Positions 8,286 to 18,694 of a DNA stretch of 64,000 bases are shown piece after piece. The notes beneath the pieces were generated by a model, which was not told where the DNA came from, did no database searches, and saw only the letters and a program-made list of their open reading frames with translations. Each line of letters begins with the position of its first letter. Within the stretch, counting starts at the first letter, position 1. Location: contig JAMPFU010000005.1 in NCBI GenBank assembly GCA_023664385.1, forward strand, positions 48,268 to 112,267, given 5' to 3'. The position numbers and the translations under genes are program-made. Source of the stretch: Clostridium sp. GTDB lineage: Bacteria; Bacillota; Clostridia; Lachnospirales; Lachnospiraceae.

Positions 8286-8541
8286 AATGCTTTTTCTCCA
8301 ATTCTGCAAAAACAATTTCTGCATCAATTGCTTCTGCTCCGTTTGTAATTTCTTGCTCGGATTCGCAGATAGCTTGGTCGATGCGGTTCATTCTTGCAAA
8401 TTTATCATATAATTCACTGCTCATTACAACCAAGTCGCTATATCCATTTTTTGTAACAAAAATAGGCTCCTGTTCCTTGTGTGCAATATTGGAAATCTCG
8501 GTTGTATTGCGTAAATCTTTAATAGGTATAATAAGCGGCAT
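8278..8541 (-). CDS. Phd/YefM-family antitoxin
   Basis: An 87-residue antitoxin that should bind the toxin encoded next and repress the pair. MPLIIPIKDLRNTTEIS followed by EPIFVTKNGYSDLVVMS is the typical YefM/Phd N-terminal DNA-binding domain; the acidic C-terminal tail would wrap the toxin. The ATG at 8541 has GGGAG upstream. The pair lies directly downstream of the CRISPR array on the same strand. Confidence 0.9.
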   Translation of the reverse strand: MPLIIPIKDLRNTTEISNIAHKEQEPIFVTKNGYSDLVVMSSELYDKFARMNRIDQAICESEQEITNGAEAIDAEIVFAELEKKHFG

Positions 8542-8566
8542 GACTTTCACTCCCTTCCATGGCATA

Positions 8567-8595
8567 AATATAGCATAATTTTGCACGGAAAACAA
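8567..8595 (-). promoter_or_regulatory. Toxin-antitoxin promoter
   Basis: On the - strand, TTGTTT (8595-8590), a 17-nt gap and TATATT (8572-8567) precede the antitoxin start by about 26 nt. A direct repeat of TTTCCGT covers the -35 area, a candidate site for the antitoxin. Confidence 0.55.
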
Positions 8596-8670
8596 CGGAA
8601 ATATACTGTGTTGTTCTATCAATTTTCCTCTTGTCTTTCACAAATGCCAAGCTCCGTCCTCATGTTGTTC

Positions 8671-11600
8671 CTTTACATTCCATTCTGGTTATATATTAAT
8701 TCTCTCTTTTTACAAGTGCTTTATCCCCTCAAATGACTTTACATTCCACTTTGGCTATATATCAATTGAGTTTAAACGCTACGGCAAAATTATGTGTTAC
8801 TGCTTTACATTCCGCTTTGGCTATATATCAATCGCAACTGACACATTGTAAGAATGAATTTTTGTTACCTTTACATTCCACTCTGGCTATATATTAATAA
8901 AAGTTTGAATTAGACAGCAACGCTTTGTCAGCAACTTTACATTCCACTCTAGCTATATATTAATTTACCTGCACATCGGGCAAAATAGGCGATGACCTTC
9001 CTTTACATTCCACTCTGGCTATATATTAATGTTTCCTCTATATCCCTTTGGTATGTCACATCAAATGCCTTTACATTCCACTCTGGCTATATATTAATTG
9101 AATTGCTCTGCGTCTGAACCTTATTTTGACGATTCTTTACATTCCACTCTGGTTATATATCAATTTAACAAGCATTTTGGGTATAACCTCCCAGGTGTGC
9201 TTTACATTCCACTCTGGTTATATATCAATCTTGAATACGTCCATATATGCGTCAAGGGTAGCCTGCTTTACATTCCACTCTGGTTATATATCAATTTCAC
9301 GTTTTCGCAACTCAAATATGCCGTAAGGGGCCTTTACATTCCACTCTGGTTATATATCAATTGATATACCTTGCTTGCGTTATGCCGTTAATAGCTTCTT
9401 TACATTCCACTCTGGTTATATATCAATCCGTTGCTTCAATGTTCAAAGAAGTCTAAAGAATAACTTTACATTCCACTCTGGTTATATATCAATCAAAGAA
9501 ATAGTAAAGCCGTATGGTTTATCAGCCAACTTTACATTCCACTCTGGCTATATATCAATTTTATCTATTGATGATTATTATGATTTAGCTGCAATCTTTA
9601 CATTCCACTCTGGCTATATATCAATATAAATACTTGACTTTCGGAACTCATAAATGTGTAACTTTACATTCCACTCTGGCTATATATCAATGATTAGCCG
9701 AGGAGAAATCTCTATTAAAAATACGTCACTTTACATTCCACTCTGGCTATATATCAATACAATCCTTCACCACTACACAAAGAAAGATAAGGACTTTACA
9801 TTCCACTCTGGCTATATATCAATTTGTCTTTTGTTTTTGAGCTTATTGACAGAATAATAACTTTACATTCCACTCTGGCTATATATCAATTGTGTAAGCT
9901 GTGTTAATTCTGTGTAAAACTTGAACTTTACATTCCACTCTGGCTATATATCAATTAAAGGACGTATATGGCTTGTTTCCACCTGTCGTACTTTACATTC
10001 CACTCTGGCTATATATCAATCGGCTTTGATGAAGTAGAAACGATTACATATTTTTCTTTACATTCCACTCTGGCTATATATCAATTTGACAACATTATTT
10101 ATTTAAGGAGGAGTTTAAAAACTTTACATTCCACTCTGGCTATATATCAATCAGCGAAATTTAATCTTTTCATTTAATACCCCCTTCTTTACATTCCACT
10201 CTGGCTATATATCAATCCAACGACGATTTTGTCGTGTACAAGTATAGTGCAAACTTTACATTCCACTCTGGCTATATATCAATTTAATATCAAAGAATTT
10301 AAAGATAATACTGCGATCTTTACATTCCACTCTGGCTATATATCAATCATTAAAAAGCGGGAGCATCTCTACTAATTGACTGTCTTTACATTCCACTCTG
10401 GCTATATATCAATGAAATTGCACCAAGCATTATAATTGATACCCTGTTCTTTACATTCCACTCTGGCTATATATCAATCCGTTCGGAAAGCGAAAAAATC
10501 ACAGAACAACAATTCTTTACATTCCACTCTGGCTATATATCAATACGCTTATAATGCTTGTTGCAAGCCTTGTACCAATCTTTACATTCCACTCTGGCTA
10601 TATATCAATAAAGCTTTTTATCGTCAGAGAAAAACTGAAATAGTAACTTTACATTCCACTCTGGCTATATATCAATATAAAAGCGTTTTACCGTCAGCGT
10701 AAAGCTGAACAACTTTACATTCCACTCTGGCTATATATCAATCCTTTTGCAATGTCGCAAACGCAAAGCGTTGTTTATCTTTACATTCCACTCTGGCTAT
10801 ATATCAATCAGATTTAGAGTTATCTGAATTAAGTAATAATACACTTTACATTCCACTCTGGCTATATATCAATTCTTTTTGCTTTTCGTTTGGCAACTCT
10901 TCAATTAATCTTTACATTCCACTCTGGCTATATATCAATATTTAGGCATGAGCCAAAAAGAAGTAGCTGAAAAAACTTTACATTCCACTCTGGCTATATA
11001 TCAATGCTTTATTTTAAGTCATTTAATGTAATTCCACACGTCTTTACATTCCACTCTGGCTATATATCAATTAGCCTTTGTCGGCACAGCTCAACGCTTT
11101 CAGATGCCTTTACATTCCACTCTGGCTATATATCAATACAAGCACTGAATTTCTTAACAAGTCATGAGCTTACCTTTACATTCCACTCTGGCTATATATC
11201 AATACAATCAACCTATTTGGTAGGTATTCATTTTCATTACTTTACATTCCACTCTGGCTATATATCAATTGATGAAAAACTAGTCACAGAAATACTAAAA
11301 CCATACTTTACATTCCACTCTGGCTATATATCAATGGAAGTTATCACTATATCTTTGCTTAATGTCTGCACTTTACATTCCACTCTGGCTATATATCAAT
11401 TAACACGTTTGGACATTGGGAGATGGACACGGTTGTCTTTACATTCCACTCTGGTTATATATCAATTTCGTTGCCGGCAAGCTTCATCTGATCCTTTATT
11501 ACTTTACATTCCACTCTGGTTATATATCAATCAATTTTCCGTATGTTTACGCATTCATCATAATTCCTTTACATTCCACTCTGGTTATATATCAATTTGC

Positions 11601-14085
11601 TGTATAGTTGATGTCAACTTTTTTTGAAAAACTTTACATTCCACTCTGGTTATATATCAATACCATGCGGTTATACACACGGTTGCCTTTTTTGAGCCTT
11701 TACATTCCACTCTGGTTATATATCAATAAAAATGGGATATTCGTAACTTAAAAAACAATGAATCTTTACATTCCACTCTGGTTATATATCAATATAATTA
11801 ATATAAATATTATTGTAAATATTATTGCCTTTACATTCCACTCTGGTTATATATCAATTTTCTTAATTCATGTTTAAATTGAATATCTGTTGTCTTTACA
11901 TTCCACTCTGGTTATATATCAATCAAAGGAGGGAAATTTACTTACAAGCTCGGAAATATCTTTACATTCCACTCTGGTTATATATCAATTCATCCGTTAA
12001 TTCAAACCACTCAGCATCATCAAACTTTACATTCCACTCTGGTTATATATCAATAAAAAGATTTGATGTAATATGCGACGTCGCAACTTTCTTTACATTC
12101 CACTCTGGTTATATATCAATTGCGCCAAAATTTCTTGCAATTACTGCTTGTCTCCACTTTACATTCCACTCTGGTTATATATCAATTGTTGCAAGCTCCG
12201 ACTCAACCAAATCGGTATAATACTTTACATTCCACTCTGGTTATATATCAATGACAAGATGAAGATGCATAAGTATGTACGGTATTATCTTTACATTCCA
12301 CTCTGGTTATATATCAATTGTGCTACATTATCAATGACGGTGCAGTCAATGTCCTTTACATTCCACTCTGGTTATATATCAATTGGTTCATAATTTCCTT
12401 TGCCCTTGGAGAAATTTTCCTTTACATTCCACTCTGGTTATATATCAATTGTATTGAAGTATATGGATATTGATAGATGCCTAGCTTTACATTCCACTCT
12501 GGTTATATATCAATCAAACGCTTCAACTTCTAATTTATTCCCAAATCTACTTTACATTCCACTCTGGTTATATATCAATGAGTTATAATGTGATTTATAG
12601 ATATAGATAAAGAGCTTTACATTCCACTCTGGTTATATATCAATCTTGTCTAAATGTTGCGCTATTCTGTTAGTAACTTCCTTTACATTCCACTCTGGTT
12701 ATATATCAATTACGCACAAGGAAAAACAATCAGACAGCTTGCAGACTTTACATTCCACTCTGGTTATATATCAATGTAGACAAAATGTCGGAAACTTCCA
12801 TAACTGACTTCTTTACATTCCACTCTGGTTATATATCAATCTGACAAACCAGCACCGACTATTACCCATACAACAGACTTTACATTCCACTCTGGTTATA
12901 TATCAATTCAAAACATTGCGAAACAGAAGAAAACTCAGTTATCTTTACATTCCACTCTGGTTATATATCAATTAGAACAGATAAATGACAGTTAGGCAGA
13001 TTGCACAACTTTACATTCCACTCTGGTTATATATCAATGCAGCAAGGGGCAATTAGATAATTCTTATTTTGTATCCTTTACATTCCACTCTGGTTATATA
13101 TCAATACAAAAGCCGCACTTGATACCGCCTTAAAAGAAAACTTTACATTCCACTCTGGTTATATATCAATCAAATATTTTTAATCAATCAGCACTTAGAG
13201 AAATCTCTTTACATTCCACTCTGGTTATATATCAATAAATCAGTTTCAAGAAATGACAAGGAAAGCTGACCTTTACATTCCACTCTGGTTATATATCAAT
13301 TATTCTGTCGGGTACTCCGTCTGGCAATTCTTTTTCCTTTACATTCCACTCTGGTTATATATCAATCAAGTGCAGATAGCAAACCTTGACGCAATTTTCA
13401 CCTTTACATTCCACTCTGGTTATATATCAATATGTTGCGTGACGGTATCAAAGCATCTGCTTAAAGCTTTACATTCCACTCTGGTTATATATCAATGATA
13501 ATTCAACTACAACTAAATATTACTATACTGACTTTACATTCCACTCTGGTTATATATCAATCAGCTTGTATATTCGGCATTGTTGGGTACATTGTTCTTT
13601 ACATTCCACTCTGGTTATATATCAATTGAAGTTGACTGACAGCTCACGCACCGGCTTGGGTCTTTACATTCCACTCTGGTTATATATCAATCGGTTTGTG
13701 ACGAAAGTATAATCAACAGCCACGGGCCTTTACATTCCACTCTGGTTATATATCAATAAGTACAGCGATAGTCAGATAAGTTTTATCCAACGGCTTTACA
13801 TTCCACTCTGGTTATATATCAATAACTTTAAAAAATTTTGCTTTTTCACATTGTATCATCTTTACATTCCACTCTGGTTATATATCAATGAGTGTGAAAT
13901 GGTTGCAAATAAGCAGTTTGAAATCTTTACATTCCACTCTGGTTATATATCAATCGGTTTTGTTTTTGGGTGTGTCCTTCCTGTTCCTCCTTTACATTCC
14001 ACTCTGGTTATATATCAATAGAATATCATCAATCTGGTTTATCTCGGTCTGCTTGCTTTACATTCCACTCTGGTTATATATCAAT
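8671..14085 (-). CRISPR. Main type I-B CRISPR array, 83 repeats and 82 spacers
   Basis: The 30-nt repeat begins ATTGATATATAACC and ends AATGTAAAG in the - strand sense; spacers are mostly 35-37 nt with a period near 66. The - strand is taken as the transcribed strand because the cas genes and an AT-rich leader lie beyond 14085, repeats there are uniform, and repeats at 8671-8832 carry several changes. The AATGTAAAG end resembles other I-B repeats cut by Cas6. Counting from 8671, repeats 1-3 are divergent. Repeats 4-7 have GGCTATATATTAAT on the + strand (the fifth with one more change). Repeats 8-13 have GGTTATATATCAAT, 14-42 have GGCTATATATCAAT and 43-83 have GGTTATATATCAAT. Confidence 0.98.
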
Positions 14086-14222
14086 GCGTCTTACTTCAAG
14101 ACATTATATTTACTTAATTTTCAGGGCATATTTTGTCTACCCACAAATAAATAAGCATAATTATAATAACACAATGCATTAAAAATACAATATATCATTA
14201 AAAATTCCGTTGAAAAATAACG
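14086..14222 (-). promoter_or_regulatory. CRISPR leader
   Basis: An AT-rich, gene-free stretch between the cas2 end and the first repeat, the place where new spacers enter and the array transcript starts. Two TATAAT-like boxes occur on the - strand (14165-14160 and 14108-14103), but neither has a strong -35 partner at the right distance. Confidence 0.7.
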
Positions 14223-14268
14223 ATTTGTCGACATGCTGTGTTTTAATCAGTATCTTGGGTCGACAAAT
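14223..14268 (-). terminator. Hairpin at the cas2 end, possible cas operon terminator
   Basis: Perfect 10-bp arms ATTTGTCGAC/GTCGACAAAT at 14223-14232 and 14259-14268 surround a 26-nt loop, followed on the - strand by CGTTATTTTT. The arm overlaps the cas2 stop codon. The loop is long for a terminator, so a protein site beside the leader is also possible. Confidence 0.5.
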
Positions 14269-14546
14269 TATATAAAGCGTGACGTTTTATCATCCAAACA
14301 ACCTAAAAACTCTTTCTTTAGCCATCTCTCATCACGTGCTGTAAATAGTATTACCGAATCTTGTTCTTTTCTAATAAAGCTTTTTAGTTCTGCCTTTAAC
14401 GCAATAATTCCTGCCTCTGTTATATTCCCTTCAAAAACAGAATTTTGTATATGCGAAAGATATTTTTTGCATATTTTAAATACGTTAGGTAAATTCTTTT
14501 TCCCTTGTGTGTCTGTAACAATATCATATACTAAGATAGCATACAT
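14268..14546 (-). CDS. cas2: CRISPR-associated endonuclease Cas2
   Basis: A 92-residue Cas2 that with Cas1 forms the spacer integration complex. It starts MYAILVYDIVTD, with the conserved Asp after the first beta strand, and contains HIQNSVFEGNIT, the usual second strand. The ATG at 14546 gives the normal length and has GGGAG 8 nt upstream; an in-frame ATG ten codons earlier is less likely. Unusually, it is separated from cas1 by about 225 nt. Confidence 0.95.
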   Translation of the reverse strand: MYAILVYDIVTDTQGKKNLPNVFKICKKYLSHIQNSVFEGNITEAGIIALKAELKSFIRKEQDSVILFTARDERWLKKEFLGCLDDKTSRFI

Positions 14547-14701
14547 ATGTACTCTCCCTTCAATTGTTATTTTCATTTAATAAGAGAGCTATCACCGGTC
14601 CACATAAGAATGTGGAAAAATGATTAATCAGATTAATAACTGCCAGTAAATTTCAACTTGCAATTGTGAATCCTGCATAGATGTAATTCTAAATTAAATA
14701 T

Positions 14702-14731
14702 GCCTACCACCCCAAATCTCAAACAGTTCAT
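14702..14731 (-). repeat. Partial duplicate of the cas1 3' end
   Basis: The bases at 14702-14731 repeat those at 14770-14796 with a 2-base insertion and a few changes. The latter encode the last residues of Cas1 (GFEIWW and stop). The 14547-14770 spacer otherwise holds only a small CCACAT/ATGTGG hairpin (14600-14616) and no gene. Confidence 0.55.
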
Positions 14732-14770
14732 GATTTTTAGACTTTAACTTATTTATGGTTAAAAAAGTAC

Positions 14771-15763
14771 CTACCACCAAATCTCAAAGCCTTCATACTT
14801 CTTCTCTCCCATTATATGCTTGATTAACTTGAACACTTCCAGCCTCATAAGGTATTGATATGATACATATTTATTTAAGTCTCGGTGTTTAATGGTTGTT
14901 CTCAATTTTTCATCCAATTCTTCAACAATCGTTTGCGAAGCTTTTTTGGTAAGCTGTAATCCATTTAATCCTGATGTAAAACTTTCTTTCGTAATTTGAT
15001 TACGGTTTAATAATGAAAAAATTAGCCTGTCACCGATAAGCGGTTTAAAGATTTCCGCCAAATCCAAAGCAAGTGAAAATCTTTTTGTCCCCGGTTCATG
15101 TAAATAGCTTATTGTAGGATTTAATTGTGTTTTATATATTTCTGTAAGCACCTTCGTATAAATAAGTGAATTAACAAAGGAAATAATACTGTTAATCATA
15201 TTATCCGGTGGATGCATCACTCTCTTTTGAAAGTCAATATTTTGATCAACAATAATATTCCAAGCTTTATAATAAGTTTTTCTTATATTGCCTTCGACAC
15301 CCATTAATTCCTGTATTGTACCTGTGTCGGTAATATTTCTTTTATAGCTTTCAATCTGCCCCATAAATTCTTTCACATCTTTACCCCTGCCATTATAATA
15401 ACGCAGATTTCTGTACATATTATTGGCTGCAGCTAAAATAAATGCTTGTGCAATCTCTATACGTTTTTCATAGTTTGTATAATGTTCAACCTGCTGTGTA
15501 AGAAGCTTTCCTGCAAGCCTTTGTTCACGAGGATAAAAACTTCCTATATAAAATTGATAATAATTGAAAAAATGTACTGCAATTCCACTACTTCCTAAGA
15601 GATTCAATAAACTTGTATTAAAAGACATTTCTGACATAATATAGATGTCATCCACATTTTCTATTGGAAGATCACGTTTATTGCCGTCTGATGACTCAAA
15701 ATGTAAGGTGTTATCCTTACGGCTGATTTTTCCGTCTGTAAAAAAATAATAGCTTTCCTCCAT
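14771..15763 (-). CDS. cas1: CRISPR-associated integrase Cas1
   Basis: A 330-residue metal-dependent integrase that inserts new spacers at the leader end. An N-terminal beta domain (about 1-85) precedes the helical catalytic domain with Glu in GVEGNIRK, His in SYLHEPG and the acidic residues of FSLALDLAEIFKP, the metal triad of the family (type I-B form). The ATG at 15763 (MEESYYFF) follows AGGAGG; an in-frame ATG ten codons upstream overlaps cas4 and lacks a site. Confidence 0.96.
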   Translation of the reverse strand: MEESYYFFTDGKISRKDNTLHFESSDGNKRDLPIENVDDIYIMSEMSFNTSLLNLLGSSGIAVHFFNYYQFYIGSFYPREQRLAGKLLTQQVEHYTNYEKRIEIAQAFILAAANNMYRNLRYYNGRGKDVKEFMGQIESYKRNITDTGTIQELMGVEGNIRKTYYKAWNIIVDQNIDFQKRVMHPPDNMINSIISFVNSLIYTKVLTEIYKTQLNPTISYLHEPGTKRFSLALDLAEIFKPLIGDRLIFSLLNRNQITKESFTSGLNGLQLTKKASQTIVEELDEKLRTTIKHRDLNKYVSYQYLMRLEVFKLIKHIMGEKKYEGFEIWW

Positions 15764-15780
15764 AATACCTCCTGTAAATT

Positions 15781-16278
15781 CTATATATAGCATAAATCAT
15801 AATACGCACATTTTTTACATATTGTCTTTTTTCCTGCTTCAAATGCATGATCCATGTCCGCAATAGTTACAATGTCCTTTACTACCTTGTCCAAGTTTGT
15901 AAAATCATCATCACATAACTCTACGGAAATGCTTTGCCTGATTAATGGATAATCAATTTTTGCAGTCATATCACAAAGTCCTTTTTTGTACAGGTAATAT
16001 AGATAATATTTAACCTGCATGATACCGGCTTCTTCTATGCTTTTACTCTTTTTGATTTCATGTATTACATTGTTTCCTTTAATAAAATCTACATTAATAA
16101 CACCATCAATCATTACATGCTTGTTGTCTCTTGCATATGCTGTTTCATCTAACAATTTCCCCAACTTTACATTTTGATTGTCATGCTCCATTCGTATTTC
16201 GTGAATATAATACCAAAGCTTACGCTTGCATACATAATAGTAATACACCATAATCCCCGTAACATTTTCTTCCGTCAT
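15781..16278 (-). CDS. cas4: CRISPR-associated exonuclease Cas4
   Basis: A 165-residue RecB-like nuclease that trims prespacers and helps choose the PAM. One Cys lies near the N terminus (VCKRKLW) and three near the C terminus (TICKKCAYYDLCYI), enough to hold an iron-sulfur cluster. The nuclease core shows VNVDFI, HEIKKSK and the QVKYYLYYL motif. It lies between cas3 and cas1 with only a few bases on either side. Confidence 0.94.
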   Translation of the reverse strand: MTEENVTGIMVYYYYVCKRKLWYYIHEIRMEHDNQNVKLGKLLDETAYARDNKHVMIDGVINVDFIKGNNVIHEIKKSKSIEEAGIMQVKYYLYYLYKKGLCDMTAKIDYPLIRQSISVELCDDDFTNLDKVVKDIVTIADMDHAFEAGKKTICKKCAYYDLCYI

Positions 16279-16279
16279 A

Positions 16280-18673
16280 TTATCGTCTCCTATTAAAAAA
16301 AGATGCTTTTCCGTTTTTTGCTATTTTATGTATCTCAGTTAATCCGATTTCACTCGTATAGTCACATTCAACTACAGGAATATGTATATATCTATTCAGT
16401 TTTATTGTTGTTATTTTATTAGTTTGTCCTGATGCTGCCATCCAATATGGAACAGATACAATAAAACCTCTGATTATTTCCGTGTATTTGATACGATCTG
16501 TTCGTGTAAGCTCTTTTGAATTTAAATGTTCTTCAGCATCCGTAATTGTTTCCATATTATCTTCATACACTGAATCAGGTATAATGTCTATATTGTCTAT
16601 GTTCCTGATATTATGTTTTTCATCATTTTTTTCATAGGTATATATTTGCTTTAAATAGTTAAGTGCTTTATTATATCTGTCTACATATCCTGAATAATGT
16701 AAGTTTTCTTCTGATAAATATGTGTTAATTAGATCTGTTTTCTTTTCCTCGCTAATTATGCCATCAACCGTTAAAATGGCTTTTTTTGACAAATCATAAA
16801 TATCATGGTCTACAAAACTAATCTGTTTATCATTCTTACGATAATACTCAAGCGGCTTGTCCTGAAGCTCGGTATATATGTAGCAATTAGGAGCATTGAT
16901 ACCTTTATACCCTTTTCTGTTAATTCGTCCAAGTCGCTGAAATAATGAAAAGAGGTCAAGCAATTCTGTAAACAGAAAATCAAAATCTATATCTAAGCTT
17001 GCTTCCACAACAGAGGTTGCAACCCAAATTTCATGGCTGCTACATTCAGTTTTACCCGTTTCCATAATAGCTGTTTCCTTTTCGCTTCTGTCATTGCTTG
17101 TAAAACGAGAATGTAACAAATTTATTTTTATGTCATCTAAAGATTGTTTTAACTCATTATAGATACGTTGTGCTGTTCCTATGCTATTACATATGACAAG
17201 TATTTTGCAGCTTGGTAAGTCAATGCTGTTTCTCCAAAAGGATGCGATATCTGCTGAGGAAAGCTGCCTTTCATAAACTTTTATATTATGCCTTGTAATT
17301 CCCATATAAGAAAAATCCTGCGATACACAATCCTGTCCTATTGCATCACACAATTTTTGTTTTACAAAAGGCGGTAATGTAGCCGTAAGCACTGCTACTT
17401 TCCCTCCCATCTCCACAATTTTTTCGATTCCAAATATAAGATACGCAAGCAAATCAGCAGAATACATTTGTATTTCGTCAATAATAATTTTGGAATAGGA
17501 AAGCGTAGCCAGCTTCAATTCATAACCATAATATTTCAGTGTAAAGTCAAAGAGCTGATCCATTGTTGATACCGTTATAGGAAGCGAAAGCTGTCTGCTT
17601 CTGTTAATATAATCAAAAATTAAATTTTCTTCGTCCTGATTTGAAGAATTAAATACTTCATTATAATAGTAAGACTGCATATCTGAATGAAGGATTGCAA
17701 TCCTTTCATTTATATCTTTATCCTTTATGATATGGGTTCGTATTCTGTCATATATTGCATTTATGGCAGTCTTTAAGGGAAGTACAAAAAAACATTTGTT
17801 ATTTCCTGCCCATAGCAATCCGGCTTCTGTTTTTCCTGCCCCTGTTGGGGCAACAACAATGATATTATGCTCAGCATTATCACGTGTGAAATTTTGCAAA
17901 TCATTCCAGCTTGCTTTCTTATTTTCTGACGCCAAAGCCTTTAAATGAAGCTCTAATGCATCTAATAAGAAATTATTTTGATACTCACATATTTCAGATG
18001 CACTGGCACTATAATCACACTTGTGTAAAAGTCCTTTCATTTTTATCATTTGATTGTAGGTTTTATCTGAATTTTCATTGCTTTCATCACAATCTCGATA
18101 TAGTATCATAGTATCTATATCATCAAGTGCTTCTTCAGGTGGTTTTTCAGCTCCCTTTGTTTTATAATTATCAAAAAATTCCTCAAACAAATCTTCTAAA
18201 TTAAAATTTGTTTTTTTTCTGTGTTTATTTACGCTGGCAGCTTCAATGCCATATGTATTGCTAATCCATGAAGATGGTGTAAAACTCACATCTTTATTAT
18301 CGTGATGATATAAAACAGCATAAAGTACACTTAAAAAATCAGAATAATTTTCAAAGTCTTTTTCATGAATAAATAATGCTGAATAAAGATTATGCATAAG
18401 TTCATTATTAGAATCAAATTTACTTTTCTTTTTCATTCTTTCCTGCATTTTTTTATTTAATTTTCCATAATCATGTCGTTCGCAGGCATAACAAAGGAGT
18501 TTGTATTCATGCTGATTTATATAATTACAATTATACAAATTAAAGGCTTCGTCTAGTAACATATCCGTATGTTCCCTTATGGTTTGTTCTTTTTCTGAAA
18601 ATTTATCCGTTTTGCCTAACTTAGTAGCTAATTCATTATGCAATTCTTTAATTTCATACTCCGTATTCTGCAT
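16280..18673 (-). CDS. cas3: CRISPR-associated helicase-nuclease Cas3
   Basis: A 797-residue effector that unwinds and shreds DNA marked by Cascade. The N-terminal HD nuclease domain has His35, the His67-Asp68 pair and YHHDNKD (about 122-128). The helicase has Walker A APTGAGKT (275-282), the DEIQ box in IIIDEIQMY, motif III LTATLPP, VATSVVEASLDIDFD and motif VI QRLGRINRKG. All key residues are present, so interference should work. The stop lies one base from the start of cas4. Confidence 0.96.
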   Translation of the reverse strand: MQNTEYEIKELHNELATKLGKTDKFSEKEQTIREHTDMLLDEAFNLYNCNYINQHEYKLLCYACERHDYGKLNKKMQERMKKKSKFDSNNELMHNLYSALFIHEKDFENYSDFLSVLYAVLYHHDNKDVSFTPSSWISNTYGIEAASVNKHRKKTNFNLEDLFEEFFDNYKTKGAEKPPEEALDDIDTMILYRDCDESNENSDKTYNQMIKMKGLLHKCDYSASASEICEYQNNFLLDALELHLKALASENKKASWNDLQNFTRDNAEHNIIVVAPTGAGKTEAGLLWAGNNKCFFVLPLKTAINAIYDRIRTHIIKDKDINERIAILHSDMQSYYYNEVFNSSNQDEENLIFDYINRSRQLSLPITVSTMDQLFDFTLKYYGYELKLATLSYSKIIIDEIQMYSADLLAYLIFGIEKIVEMGGKVAVLTATLPPFVKQKLCDAIGQDCVSQDFSYMGITRHNIKVYERQLSSADIASFWRNSIDLPSCKILVICNSIGTAQRIYNELKQSLDDIKINLLHSRFTSNDRSEKETAIMETGKTECSSHEIWVATSVVEASLDIDFDFLFTELLDLFSLFQRLGRINRKGYKGINAPNCYIYTELQDKPLEYYRKNDKQISFVDHDIYDLSKKAILTVDGIISEEKKTDLINTYLSEENLHYSGYVDRYNKALNYLKQIYTYEKNDEKHNIRNIDNIDIIPDSVYEDNMETITDAEEHLNSKELTRTDRIKYTEIIRGFIVSVPYWMAASGQTNKITTIKLNRYIHIPVVECDYTSEIGLTEIHKIAKNGKASFFNRRR

Positions 18674-18694
18674 AAGTACAAAACTCCCTTTTCT

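Noticed and set aside
8592..8621. A possible extra degraded repeat upstream of the first counted repeat
   Set aside because: Only about 13 of 18 bases match and the distance to the next repeat (49 nt) is wrong for this array.
9098..14154. Many small reading frames with repeated FTFHSGYISI, LYIPLWLYIN and LHSTLAIYQ peptides
   Set aside because: They are translations of the CRISPR repeat in three frames, broken by spacers; not genes.
14600..14731. A 32-codon reading frame between cas1 and cas2
   Set aside because: No ribosome site, and its start overlaps the duplicated cas1 tail.
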